From contig NBAY01000057.1 of NCBI GenBank assembly GCA_002794775.1, forward strand, positions 186,001 through 250,000: a stretch of DNA of 64,000 bases, given 5' to 3'. Below are positions 36,701-47,977 of this stretch, piece after piece. A model generated the notes under the pieces. It was not told where the DNA came from. It saw only the letters and a program-made list of their open reading frames with translations, and ran no database searches. How positions within the stretch are numbered: the first letter of the stretch is position 1; each line of letters opens with the position of its first letter. The position numbers and the translations under genes were made by a program. Origin of the DNA: Porodaedalea pini. Lineage: Eukaryota > Basidiomycota > Agaricomycetes > Hymenochaetales > Hymenochaetaceae.

Positions 36701-37204
36701 GACATGAAATGCTACCATGACCGGACAGCAGGGATTTCGGTTGAGTACAAGGCCGGGGACAAGGTTTTCCTTGATGGACGAAACATCAGCACAGATTCGC
36801 CTACAAAGAAACTCGCTGACAAATGGTATGGCCCCTTCAAAATCGTCGACAAGGTGGGAGCAAGTGCGTACAAGCTCAAGCTCCCAAAGCGATGGAAAAA
36901 GGTCCACCCAGTCTTCAACGAGGCCCTGCTAAAGCCTGCCGTCGAACCGTCCTTCGAGAGCCAAAGACAACTAGCACCACCGCCACCTGACATCGTCGAC
37001 AACAAGGAGGAGTACAAGATCGAGGAGGTTCTAGACTCGCGTCTGCACCGAGGGAAACTACAGTACCTTGTCAAGTGGGTTGGATACAACAAACCAACTT
37101 GGCAGCCTGAGATGGACTTCGGCGAGAACGCAAAGGAGGCGATCGCTGAGTTCTATCGAAAACACCCTGGCGCTCCTCGAAAGCTCGACATCCCTCGCCA
37201 ATGA
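33791..37204 (+). pseudogene. pol: Pol polyprotein of gypsy-1 (one frame broken by two internal TGA codons)
   Basis: All parts lie in one frame, -1 relative to Gag, and the open frame extends upstream of 33791. In order: aspartic protease (ALVDSGCTGS); reverse transcriptase with intact YLDD (about 34892-34903) and FFFIKKADKSLRPIQDY; TGA at 35270-35272; RNase H (EADSSNFALGGVLL); integrase zinc finger and core (CDRCQRTK, FVDRFSKQMH, HPQTDGQTEHVNQELEQY); TGA at 36605-36607; chromodomain (EVLDSRLHRGKLQYLVKWVGY). The TGA at 37202 that ends the frame corresponds to CGA in the second copy. The domain order defines a chromovirus-type Ty3/gypsy element. Confidence 0.9.
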
Positions 37205-37285
37205 CTCCGCCCACGCTTCATCGACACCAAGCCAGACGACCTCGATCTTGGTTGGTCAAGATGCCCAACCTTGAGGGGGGGGTAA

Positions 37286-37724
37286 TGTCAGGACTCGAAC
37301 TTTTCCTTTCTTTTATTTTCCTTTTTATCATTTCTTTTCTTTTAATCGATCCTTTTCATTATAATTAATCATCTTTTCAATCATTTCCCACACTCCTTTC
37401 ACATGACCTTCATTCATTCCATTCTGCTCCCTTTATGTAATATTAGACAATGCAGCAACTGGTTCTCACGAGGTGATCACTGTATATAAGGAAGAGGAAT
37501 TGCATCTGAACACCTGTTCTGCTTTTCCTCTTACCTCCGTGACGACCTAGGTGAGACCGCGTCCCCCTCCTGTAGTAGAGTACATTGTATTAATCCTCTT
37601 ACCTCCGTGACGACCTAGCCTGAGTAAAGTGTGTCCCGAGTCCCCACTCGAGTATAGCACGTCCCAGACGACAGTCAGCAGAGGCCTGCCCAGTCCGAGT
37701 CGTCTCCCGGACTCCCGCCTAACA
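37286..37724 (+). repeat. 3' LTR of gypsy-1
   Basis: It matches the 5' LTR except for five transitions. It is preceded by the polypurine tract and followed by the second CAAGT target duplication. Confidence 0.93.
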
Positions 37725-38380
37725 CAAGTCACTTTTTGGCTTGAGCACAGGTGTTGGCTTTGGCCTCCTCATCTATATCATAATGTTTCAAGACAGTGAG
37801 GTCATTGTTTACCTATTTTATTTTGACTGATTAGTGTTCTTTTTCAGTTGCCATTGGAAGCCTTATAAATGATATTACAACATATGTGGTAAACAGAAAT
37901 CCTCTGCAATCATGAGGTCTCATTTTCTGGTGAGTGCAGTAGGTCTCACTGTAGCTTTCACTGACCCTTGTCAGGGTTATACCAATAGTATTTGAGCTTA
38001 TTCTGCTGGCTTTAGCGCTCTACAAGGCAGCAGAGTACTGGAAATTGTCATCCGGCTTCAAAGGATTTCATCTTGTTGGGGTTCTCGTCCAAGATCAAGT
38101 CATATATTATGGCTTGTAAGCAAGTATTTATACCTTATGATATGCCTGGAGGCTAACTACACATAGCATCATATTTTGCAGTGCTCTAAAGATAGCAGAA
38201 CTTCGTGTCCAGGTGATGAATCCTCTCCTTGCAAGACTCTTTAATGCTGCTGGAAGTCCTACTCTTCTATGTATCCTCAGAGGTCAACTTCTGATAAATC
38301 TAAAAGAGGTGGGAGAAAGAGGAGCCAATGGTGGAATGAACTACAGAATGAGTAGCATGAGCAATATTGAATTCTCCTGA
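37725..38380 (+). pseudogene. DUF6533-type copy C, 3' part
   Basis: The sequence resumes directly after the element with CAAGTCACTT. Exons match copy A: VAIGSLINDITTYV near 37850; VFELILLALALYKAAEYW with FHLVGVLVQDQVIYYGL near 37985-38115; and the C-terminal exon ending at TGA 38380 (SNIEFS). An in-frame TGA follows RNPLQS near 37915. Together with 30409-31427 it forms one gene of the same structure as copy A. Confidence 0.65.
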
Positions 38381-39529
38381 AATCTGTCCTATTTATTTAT
38401 TTTGTTTGTTTCGCTTTTGAAACCATCTGACTCATCACATTTGCAGTATGGCTAGACCGATGGATGGCCAAAATGCAGGGTCTTCACCAAATCTGACTTC
38501 ACTTCTCTCTTAGTCTACTGGTAAAGGCAGGGTCTGTTTATATATGAGTTTCATGTCTGTTGTCAATTGTTTGTGCCTTGATGTTAGGGTCGGGCGAATA
38601 TTCCAATTCTTTAACCACGAAGGTGTTGCCTTCTAGACTGTATGGTCCTCTGAGTGGTGTGTTACTGAGATGACTTTACTTATCTTCGACTGATCCCATA
38701 ACCAGCTTCTCCTTCACTGCCCTTATCAGGTAGAACCTGAGGTTGGTATTGAAAGCACTTAGTTACAGCAGATAGGGGAGGTAATGCCCTAGAGGGTCAA
38801 GAGACATTCAGTTATGCTGCAATGTTGTCTAGGAGGCAAGCTGCAAGGCTTGGCGTAGCCGAGATGCACTCAACCAGACTTGGTTCTGTGGACAATGAGA
38901 GGAACCTTCTAAGCATGGCGTAGCTAAGGGTCTACTCAATCAAAGTCAATCCTTATTCAACTTGGGACAAACCCTCAACCCAGTATGAGGCGGACACGTT
39001 ATTTGACCAAGGAGGATATTACACAGTGGTGGTTATAGATGTAGAGGTAGGGATAAGAAGATAGCTATGCAGGTAGCTAAAACTGTACTGTAAAAGCAAT
39101 AGAGAATGGGGATCTGGGGTGCTAGTTACTTGGCCTTATATAGCCTACTGAATTTCTAATTTCTTTACGTTCTGTCCAACCAGATGCCCTTCCATCTCCT
39201 TCCTATGTTTCAGGTGGCCACAGCACTTGGCTGCTGCAGTGGGGATGTGTGCACATGTACTCTGTCCAATGGTTTGCTTGCATTCTGCAATTTAGACTGT
39301 GGGCATGAGTCACATGATGTCATGACCCACGTGCTCAGGTGAGTACATCACTGATTTGGTAGTCAGGCTCCCACGTTCTCCACATGCTTCAGTTTAATTA
39401 ACTTCCTGCTTCTCCCATGTGCTTCTATATCAGGGCTTTGCTTCTCTAGCTTCTCAAAGCGTCTTCCTCAGTTGTGGCACTGTGTAGCCTATTGGGTAGC
39501 ATTGCTGCGCTCAGGTGGTCATTCCTCCC
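38381..39529. other. Unassigned, retroelement-like debris
   Basis: No gene is supported. On the minus strand, 38580-38640 reads as a short peptide without stops, and 38.67-39.1 kb has the look of a retroelement flank, but no LTR pair was found in the window. Confidence 0.35.
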
Positions 39530-40166
39530 ATTCAAATCCATTGGGGATAAGCATGTGGACCCATGGGTTATTCTTGGATCACCATTCAGTGTCAGGTCCA
39601 CTCAGTGTTAGGGCTGCTCCACTGAGGCATGTCTCCATTGTGAATGGTGGGTCATGTACTCCTAAGGCTAGAGTGATCTTGAATGTTCTCCTCCCTGACA
39701 TGTGCTCGAATTCGTATAGTGTAATTGTGCCTTGATGCTTTATGTCCCTGAGGTATGCCCAGCAGTGCTTGAGTGCTGTCGTTATGTGTATTGGTATGTT
39801 GTTCCCTTGTACTGGGCTTGGGGTAGGTATTTGTATCATCATCTTGCAGTTTCTGCATTCTTCGTGTGGGTCCTTATTGTATTGGATCACTGTATCCCAT
39901 TTGTAGTTCTCCATGCCACGTTCTTCTTTGCTAATGTGGACTTTATATGTCTTGGCATCTCAGTAGTAGATTGCCTGTCCTGTTTCAAAGTATGGGGATT
40001 GGCCTTCCCACTTGTGTGCATGTAATGTGACATCCTGATCCATTAGTCCTATTGTCTTTAGGAGTTCTGGGACCTTCTGTGCTACATTCTGTAGTAGTGT
40101 GCACTTTGTGCATTGGGGATCAACCTCCATTGGTTGTCCTTTGCTTTCTTGATGTTTGTGTGCCAT
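39530..40166 (-). pseudogene. Conserved-looking Gag-like ORF, broken by TGA codons
   Basis: One minus-strand frame runs from MAHKHQESKGQ (40166) through QCTKCTLLQNVAQKVPELL, KWEGQSPYFETGQAIYY, a TGA at 39960, then DAKTYKVHISKEERG, CRNCKMMIQIPTPSP, HITTALKHCWAYL and GRRTFKITLALGVHDPPF. A further TGA at 39579 precedes a readable tail. The paired Cys residues and an element-rich neighbourhood suggest a retroelement or DNA-transposon accessory protein. I do not recognise the family with confidence. Confidence 0.45.
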
Positions 40167-40318
40167 GTCACAGAGTGTGACTGTGTAGTGTGACTGTGAC
40201 TGACAGATTTTTGCCTGGGCAAGTATCCGTCAAGATCAGGTGACCACATAATCATGTGTATGATCAATGATGTTCTGCCTTGATCGGCATTTCTGAATGT
40301 GCAAAAATTTCCTTTCAC

Positions 40319-42940
40319 TTGAGCTGTTAACTCATACTATTTATTATTCATTCTGAGGCCTCAGTGTCAAACTTTATCTTTCCCAACGAGTCAGCCAAGT
40401 GCAAGATGACAGATGTCGATAGAAAGCTGCCAGTGACTGCTTGTTTACATGCATCTCTCAAAGCTCTTTTCACACGTGAGCTCAGCCAACACGTTCATCA
40501 CCATTTATCATGTATCGGGAGAGTAGTCAGTATCAGCAGCAATAGGAGTAAGAATAGATTGAGTCTACATAGACATCCCTCCTTCGCAAGACTTTGCGAC
40601 AGTATTGAAATCGCACTTTGACAACACCGAATTGAGAACAGCCCTACGGAATGCGCAAGTCGCACCTGCACTCAGCAACAGCCTCCTTCACTGACCACAG
40701 AGTTCCAGATTGTTGAAGGATAGGATACAGCAAGATTTGAGAGCAAAAGAGCGTGGACGTTGATGATGACAAAATGTTTACCATCATATGTGTAGTGACG
40801 AAGAGGCTGCACTCAAGCACTCAAGCAGAAGATCGACAAGAGGCTTATGTGGTTTGTTTGCATCTGCATATCAGACAGGCCCGGCTTGGCCCGTTGCACC
40901 TTTCATTGTGCAAGACGTGAGAGCTGCTCCTCTCAATAAACAAGATGACAGCAAGCATGGCATCGCCATCTGTAGACTTCTGTTCTTCATCCCTCATGAG
41001 TTTGGCTAACTATCTGACATTCTCGCAGACTTCCTGCTTTCTGTTAAAGGTTCAACGAGACCCCAGGACCACTTTTGATGATTTGATCAGTCTGGATGAT
41101 AGCAGGACTAGTATCTCTATATGGATCTTATATGGACAGCGCTTTCACTTTTTCCGGATCTTTACATTGGGATAGCCTGCGCTCTCATTCTCGGTCTATT
41201 TCTTAATGGTTTCAAGTTCATCGTCGGACTCGGGAGCTTGTGTGCACATAGCTTACTTTTGGCCTCGAGTGCGGTCAGCTCACTGGCAAGGCTGTTATAT
41301 CATTTGACCCACTCCAGGCGTCTTTTGGTCGACGTGCAGACATTGCCACTAATGTGCACATCTCAGCAAAAACTTGTTAGATACACAGAACTGCGTGAGG
41401 AAAGCGAGAGACGTAGAGTGGATTGTGGCATGCTCCTTTACTATCAAGTGCTTGATGCTCGAGGAGTCACACATCCAGTCCAACGATGCATTGCTGCACC
41501 ACCTCGAAAGCGCACTGCAGCTGGTCGTCCATGTACTCTCAGTCAATATGCATTGTCTCCCTCACATACATATGTCTACCGAATTTTATGGATGGGCTTC
41601 AACATTTGGCGTGGAACTGCAGTCTGGCTGGTGTGGTGAGTTTAGCTGAGGAATGCGGGACAGGAGAGCGGTACAGAGGGCATCGACATCTGAGCTGAGT
41701 TGAGATTCCTGCGTATCTGCATCTTCATACAATCTGGATTGCAAACAACAATCGTTTCCTCTGTTATCCACGGCGTCTTTTTCATCTTCGCCATCCCCTC
41801 CTATCTGACTTCATCACTTTCACCTGACACGTGATATAGTTCCTCACCTTGTTTGTACCTGCTTCATCTGTCAGATCTTCACTCATCTCCCTCTCGTACC
41901 TTTTTCTACAGCACCTTATCTCACGTTGTCTCAGAAATTTGCTTGCCATTGATGCTCTAGCACTCTTTCTACAGCTGTGTAGGAGCTATGCTGTGGTGTA
42001 GTCACATGTTCAGAGATGAGTAATGGTTGGAGGCTGTCCCACGTACACATAGCTGTGTCGTCAATTGCACCACACAAAAGGTGAGAGCATCCAATTAGCA
42101 AACACGCCACTCTATCATTGCATAGCTTTCGAATTGTATATTGTGGCAGGCAAGGAATCAAGTGCTACCTTTTTGATCAGAAGAATGGCACGTTTTTGGA
42201 CTGGAGTGAGTGAAAGTCTTCACAAAGAACAAAATGCAGCTCAGTGTGACATAAAGCTGCATCATGGAGTTCCTTAAAAGTGTCTGCGAAAATGGCATCA
42301 GATCCCAGTGTGTCTTCCAATATGATTGTGGCTTTCTTTAATCTTTCAATTCACACATCTCCTCAGATGAGTCATATCAGCGCTTCAGACTATTCCAAAC
42401 AAGATGGTTGAGCTCAATTCTCATGGTTATTTCGCAGTGTTTCCAGAAACTCAAAAAATCTTTCAGCTCCTGACAGGATTGTATCGACATTCTTATCTAC
42501 AGGGATGACTTGATGACAGCCAGTGCATGGGCCTACCTCTTTACCAGTTCTCACAATTGTATTGAGACATACTCAAAAACCCCAAATACCAAGAATATTA
42601 AGTCTATCACAAGGTCCCCCCGCACCTCCCCAACAATGTCGAATCCAGAGCTTGATCATAATTGTTGAGAGTTGAGGATCGACATCGCTCCTTTCCCAAC
42701 TCTGTAGATCTTATGCCAGCCGCTTCATACTATTCTGAACCAGACCAGTGCGTATAAAGGACGCAACACTTCCCAATAGCCACCTTAGTCCTGTACCAAT
42801 ACTACGACTGAGGTGAGCTTTCCAATGCACAGTATTACCTTCCTATTTTCCTATGACTATTATGTAGATACATTACACGCAGGTATACATACATGAGTCC
42901 TGTACCAATACTACAACTGAGATACATTACACACAGTTCC
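40319..42940. other. Unassigned region
   Basis: No gene is firmly supported. A plus-strand frame at 41121-41639 (172 codons) starts with a hydrophobic stretch (LYIGIACALILGLFLNGFKF) but has no recognisable domain and no partner exons. The end of the region may include a copia LTR, because a candidate primer-binding site follows. Confidence 0.35.
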
Positions 42941-42945
42941 AAAAA

Positions 42946-42955
42946 GGTTATGAGC
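42946..42955 (+). other. Candidate copia primer-binding site
   Basis: GGTTATGAGC is complementary to the anticodon stem-loop region of initiator tRNA-Met (GCTCATAACC). This type of internal, half-tRNA priming is known for Drosophila copia. It lies about 350 bp before the copia gag frame, at the expected place. The LTR boundary upstream was not confirmed. Confidence 0.35.
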
Positions 42956-43292
42956 ATTGCTTGTGCAACCTAGGACCAAAACAGCACAATGAATATCTGC
43001 CACATTTATGTTAATGAGAGGAGAAAGACTATGCACGAATACACCTCTTGAACCTTTTGATCAGGACCCATGGCAGTCGAACACAAAATCAGCAGAAAAC
43101 AGAACACCATCTGAATCTACCGACAATGGAGTGGCACTGCCAACCAACAGCGACACAACTAGTCTGCTACCTACAATCACCCCTTCTCAATCCCAAACGT
43201 CTACTCCTGAATTAGAACTACCGTCTGCTACCCCTTCTATGGCACTGAACCCACACTTTGATTGACACCAGTCAGCCACACCAGATCCCAAC

Positions 43293-45635
43293 ATGAGTCG
43301 TCATTTGCAATCTGAAAGTCCTAATCAATCCGATACCCTGAGCATGCAAGCCAATCCTGGAAGACTCTTCATGCAGGTACCCAGGGGAGACTCGACGTTG
43401 TCATCATCCCAGAGACAGAAAGGACCTGAAGAATTTATCGTAAAGGAGTTCAGTCGTGAAAACCACCTTAAGCCAAATGGGTCAAATTTCTATGTGTGGA
43501 AGAAGATTCAACAGGTCATCATGACAAGCCATAAGTGGATCGGACATATCCTTGGGACTATTCCATGCCCGTCGGAAGACAAGGTTGAGGAATTGGAGAC
43601 CTGGAAGAATGTTGATAGTCTGGCAGTCGAACAATTAGCTCTGAACATGGATCATACTCTCTATGGTGAAATTGTGACTGATGGGAATACTGCTGCTGAG
43701 CTATGGAAGTCGATAGATGCATGCTTTGGAAAACACTCTGTATTGGCCTAGACTACTGCAAATGCCAGACTGGACTCAAAGCACATCCGCTCTGGAGAAT
43801 CTCTAAAGGATCACATTACCGAGCTTCATCAACTTCATTCTCAATACCTTAACACTGGAGAGGTTCTCCAGATGTCTGAGTGGCAAACAATTATTCTGAA
43901 TTCTCTCAAAGATCATGAGCAATGGAGGCAACTCACACTTTATGGAGACACTATAAGCAATCCGGAAGAACTCATCTCGATGCTTGAACTGAGGGAAGCA
44001 AGAGGTTATGCTGCATCAAAGAAACCCAAAGCCGCATTGCAGTCTCAAACATGTGTACAGTCAAAGTTCAACAGCAGAGGACACACCAAGCAAAGCTATC
44101 CAACACCTTGAGGAGACGGTGTGTTATGCACTAACTGCAAACGGGGTATTCACACCATTCAGAACTGCTGGGCTCCAGGGGGAGGTGCAGTTCACTGACG
44201 CCCTCCATACTACTGAGTACCTGAGGACATGTTAGACAAGGAAAGGGAAAACCTCTTGGCTCAAATACAAGCCATAGACAATAAACATACCCGACGGACA
44301 GCCATTTCTACCCAACCTCAGGCAACAATCGAGGAGATCCCCAATGATGTAGAAACCTATAGCCGACAGAAGGCTCTAGTTGTCACCAGTTGTGAGACCA
44401 TCAAAGCTGGTAGCTGGTTACTTGACTCTGGAGCGTCATCACACATGACCAACAACAGGTCATGTTTCGCAACCTACACAGATATCTGCACAATAGAAAT
44501 TCAAACCGTTAGGAAGAACCAGTTACTTTGTGCTATTGGAAAGGGCTCAGTACTCATCCATTTCACACATGGTGGGGCCACATTCAATATTGCAATGGAC
44601 GGCGTCCTATATGTCCCAGAACTCACTCACAACCTTATATCGCTGGCCAGGCTCACCAGTTGCGGCATCAAGGTTGTATTTGAAGATGACAAGTGTACAT
44701 TGTCAAGGGATAGAATCGCGTTTGCTGAAGCGTACACCCTGGAGAATCAATGGGTGATGAAAATGAGAGTTCAAGGAGAGAACGTGCATATTGTCACAAC
44801 ATGCAAAGACACAGTCAAACCTCTCATTGTGTGGCATCGACACTTGGCTCATCTTGGGGAACAATGAGTAAGGGAACTCGAGCATTGCGGCATTGTAACG
44901 GGATTATCAATCCAGCAAGAGAGGGAAAGTACAAAGTGCAAGATGTGTGTACTGTCTAAGATGACCACAACCTCTGCTGCTTCCTGTGAGCTGCAGGCCA
45001 TGCATCCAGGTGACATAATCCACTCTGATCTTGAGTTCATCGGTCACGCATCCTTCACTGGAGCCACCATTTCCCTAAAATTCATTGACGAATTCTCGAA
45101 CTTCGTATGGTGCCACGCAATCCAATCAAAAGACGCTGAGACTATACTTGTCCATTGGAAAACTCTATGCTCAGAGTTCCATACACAACATTCTATTGCT
45201 ATAAAGGCCCTTCACACAGATAATGGTACTGAATACGTGAACAATGCAATGGAGTCCTTCAATAAGGAAAATGGCATACAACACCACCTAACTGTCCCAT
45301 ATCACCATGAAATGAATGGCCGTGCAGAACAAATGAACCGGACAGGATCTGATGCAGTTTGCAAAATGCTCCATTTTGCAAACCTCAGTGACATTTATTG
45401 GGCCAAAGCATATGATACCTTTACATACATCCATAACAGATGTGGTACGTCTGCCATCGCTACTAAATTGCCTTTTGAAGTCCTTGTTGGACGGAAACCC
45501 GCTGTTGATCATATAAGGATCTTCAGATCAACCACGTACATGTGAATTGCTCCCAAAAAGCAGAAGAAACTCGATCCAAAATCTGCAAAGTTTATTCTTG
45601 TCGGCTATCGCGACGATGCCACTTATTGCTTAATT
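43293..45635 (+). pseudogene. Ty1/copia element: gag, protease and integrase part
   Basis: A single frame is broken by a TAG at 43749 and by several TGA codons (44109, two near 44190-44215, 44865 and 45543). In order it encodes a Gag region (LKPNGSNFYVWKKIQQVI), a CCHC knuckle (CTNCKRGIHTIQNC), an aspartic protease (SWLLDSGASSHM), the integrase HHCC and core (IVWHRHLAHLG, CKMCVLSK, HTDNGTEYVN) and the start of the linker to reverse transcriptase (KFILVGYRDDATYCLI). Integrase before reverse transcriptase defines the copia order. The frame is cut at 45635 by the palindromic element and resumes at 59171. Confidence 0.9.
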
Positions 45636-45715
45636 CACTTCAGGCTACCCTTCTGAGCAGACCAAGTAGGTCTATTTGTACACACAACTAATTGACCATT
45701 TAGGTATTGAGCCTG

Positions 45716-45925
45716 GGCGTGCCCAATCTGCTGGGCACTCCCAGTGGGTGCGGGTTGGGTGTGCCCAATTTTTTTTACTGTGGGAAAGTTGGGTGCACCC
45801 AGATCATTTGGGCACTCCCAACTGGGCCTGCCCAGTTTTGGGGCACACCCAGTGGGAGTGCCCTGGGAGTGCCCAGATATGTCACTGTCACTGACTGTCT
45901 GGGGGACTTTTGGGTGCACCCAGTT
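45716..45925. repeat. Subterminal repeat cluster, left arm, outer
   Basis: Repeated short units such as TGGGAGTGCCCA and GGGTGCACCCA in both orientations, starting about 80 bp inside the element end. Mirror copy at 58883-59092. Such clusters near transposon ends are often transposase-binding sites; here that is inference. Confidence 0.6.
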
Positions 45926-47024
45926 TTATTTTTTGCTATAAATTCTGGGATCATCACAAATGCTGTAATTTTTAGTTTTAGACCCTAAACCTTGGTGTAT
46001 TTGTTACTATTTAGACTATGAAAAATTGACTGCATGAGTTGACCCTTGCTGTGAGCTATGTTAGGGTTGGTAATGATCTAGGATAGAGATTGGTATCATT
46101 TTATCTATGATTATGACTGTAATTTATAGCTATATCCTACTGTTGAGCTCAGATCATCATGGTACATAGTACAAAAGGCTCATGTGACAATCAAAATATG
46201 CAAAATGCAGAAAATATATGGAATATATGAGAGACCTATGGTATATGTTGTTCAAAATTATAGATAGACTTTACCATATAACATTCAAGACAAAGAATTG
46301 AAACAATAAAACAAATTATGTTTGACCTGATGAACTGAAGGAAACAGATAGTGGATATGTACAAGTAAACTAGATACTTGTACTGTAGAAATTAAGCAAA
46401 TAATGATAAGAAAAAAGGATAGAATGAAGAACCAGCTCTTATCAAATCAAGAACTCAGCTGACTAGCCTTCTTGCAGCAATGATCAAGCTCATTGTTCTA
46501 ACAGTATATGCTTGTATCACTCTAGATAATAAACAGAGAGGCTATGCAAGGGTTGAATAGGGTTCAAGCAGGAACTCAATACCAAGATGGCAGTGCTTGA
46601 ACCATAAGTTCTAACTAAACTGTGCTCCACTCCTTCTGGAAACTGTGCAGTCTGCCATTCTGATCAACAGTGTGTCAAATGACATCTTCCCTACAACATG
46701 AGGCCCATCATCTCAGTGCCACTGGTACATATTATGCATCAACATGAACCAATTCATGTCTGCAAACCTATTGGATCCATTTGTGCCTCACTGGGGTAAA
46801 CCCTATCACTGTACAGCTGCCAGAATATCTGGCTGATTGCCTGTAGCTGGCACATGTCCCTCCATTCAGTGCATGTTTCATCTTCTCATTCTGGCAGCCC
46901 ACACTCACATCTGTCCCACCAAATATGACTAAAGAATTTTCAAGAAGTATACAGGTGTGATCCAACTGTCTGACCTGCAAAAGACTATCTGACTACTGCA
47001 CGATGTGGATGATCCTATTGTTTG

Positions 47025-47360
47025 GGAGCCCCCAACTGGGAGTGCCCAATTATCTGGGAGCCCCCAACTGGGAGTGCCCAATTATCTGGGAGCCCCCAAC
47101 TAGGAGTGCCCAATTATTTGGGAGCCCCCAACTGGGAGCCCCCAATTATTTAGGAGGCCCCAACTGGGAGCCCCCAACTAGGAGTGCCCAATTATTTGGG
47201 AGCCCCCAATTGGGAGTGCCCAATAATTGGAACTGCCCAATTGGGAGCACCCAATAATTTGGGAGTGCCCAATTGGGAACACCCAATTATTTGGGAGTGC
47301 CCAGTTGGGAGTGCCCAGGGAGTGCCCAATATTTGGAAATGCCCAGTTGGGTCTCTTTTT
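47025..47360. repeat. Short tandem repeat array, left arm, inner
   Basis: About ten imperfect units of GGGAGCCCCCAACTGGGAGT followed by GCCCAATTAT, period about 30 nt. They use the same core as the outer cluster. Mirror copy at 57448-57783. Confidence 0.7.
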
Positions 47361-47977
47361 TATTCCTGCCCAGGAATCTTTTTTATTTTATTTTTGAAAT
47401 AGAAATCATTATGTCATGAAAATTAGAATGTGTCTAGAATTGAAGCCTTGGTGATTCTACAGAGAATTTCTTCATCCTCACCTGTTGCCTCCAGTTTTGC
47501 AAGTGTGGCACCAGACTGGCCCTTGGAGATCTCCTATGATGAAAGTTTTGATGTGATGTATTGTAAGATGGATGCAACTGTCTTACTCTTCACTGGTGAT
47601 ACACAACACTTACTCAGATCAAAATATCCTTCTGTGTATAACAAATGAATGACTGAGACAGATACAACAGATACAACAAGAGACAGACCCTTCTCCTTGT
47701 CCACATGCAGGATGACAACAATCTCTTTCCTTCTGACACAGATCAACCTTTGAATCAAATGAGTTCACCTGCAAGAAAGTTCCAAGAATAGAATCATCCC
47801 TTCAATGTTGTCACATTCAAGCTGCATACATCATGAATGACAGTCAGTATTAAGTCGCAATGGCCTCTGACCCAATGCTCAAGCCTGAGTTGGACAAATA
47901 GTTTGAATCTGTACTCCATGCGGTACTCCATACACTATTGGTGCTGTTATTGAAATTGTAGATAATAATAGCTGCAT

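Larger units (their letters stand above)
31428..37724 (+). mobile_element. Chromodomain Ty3/gypsy LTR retrotransposon (gypsy-1)
   Basis: A complete element of 6297 bp with 439-bp LTRs (TGTCAG...CTAACA) and a 5-bp target duplication CAAGT at 31423-31427 and 37725-37729. It has gag, then pol in the -1 frame with protease, reverse transcriptase, RNase H, integrase and a C-terminal chromodomain. The polypurine tract (TTGAGGGGGGGGTAA) abuts the 3' LTR. The LTRs differ at only five positions, all transitions, so the insertion is young. Its frames nevertheless carry TGA stops, so this copy is not autonomous unless the stops are read through. It interrupts DUF6533-type copy C. Confidence 0.95.

Noticed and set aside
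47025..47360. CRISPR-like array
   Set aside because: Units are contiguous without unique spacers, the host is a fungus, and the same core recurs near the element ends.
47534..47758. Possible transposase remnant in the palindrome arms (47.4-47.8 kb and mirror)
   Set aside because: The peptides show no catalytic motif or zinc-binding pattern of a known transposase family, and the frames are short on both strands.
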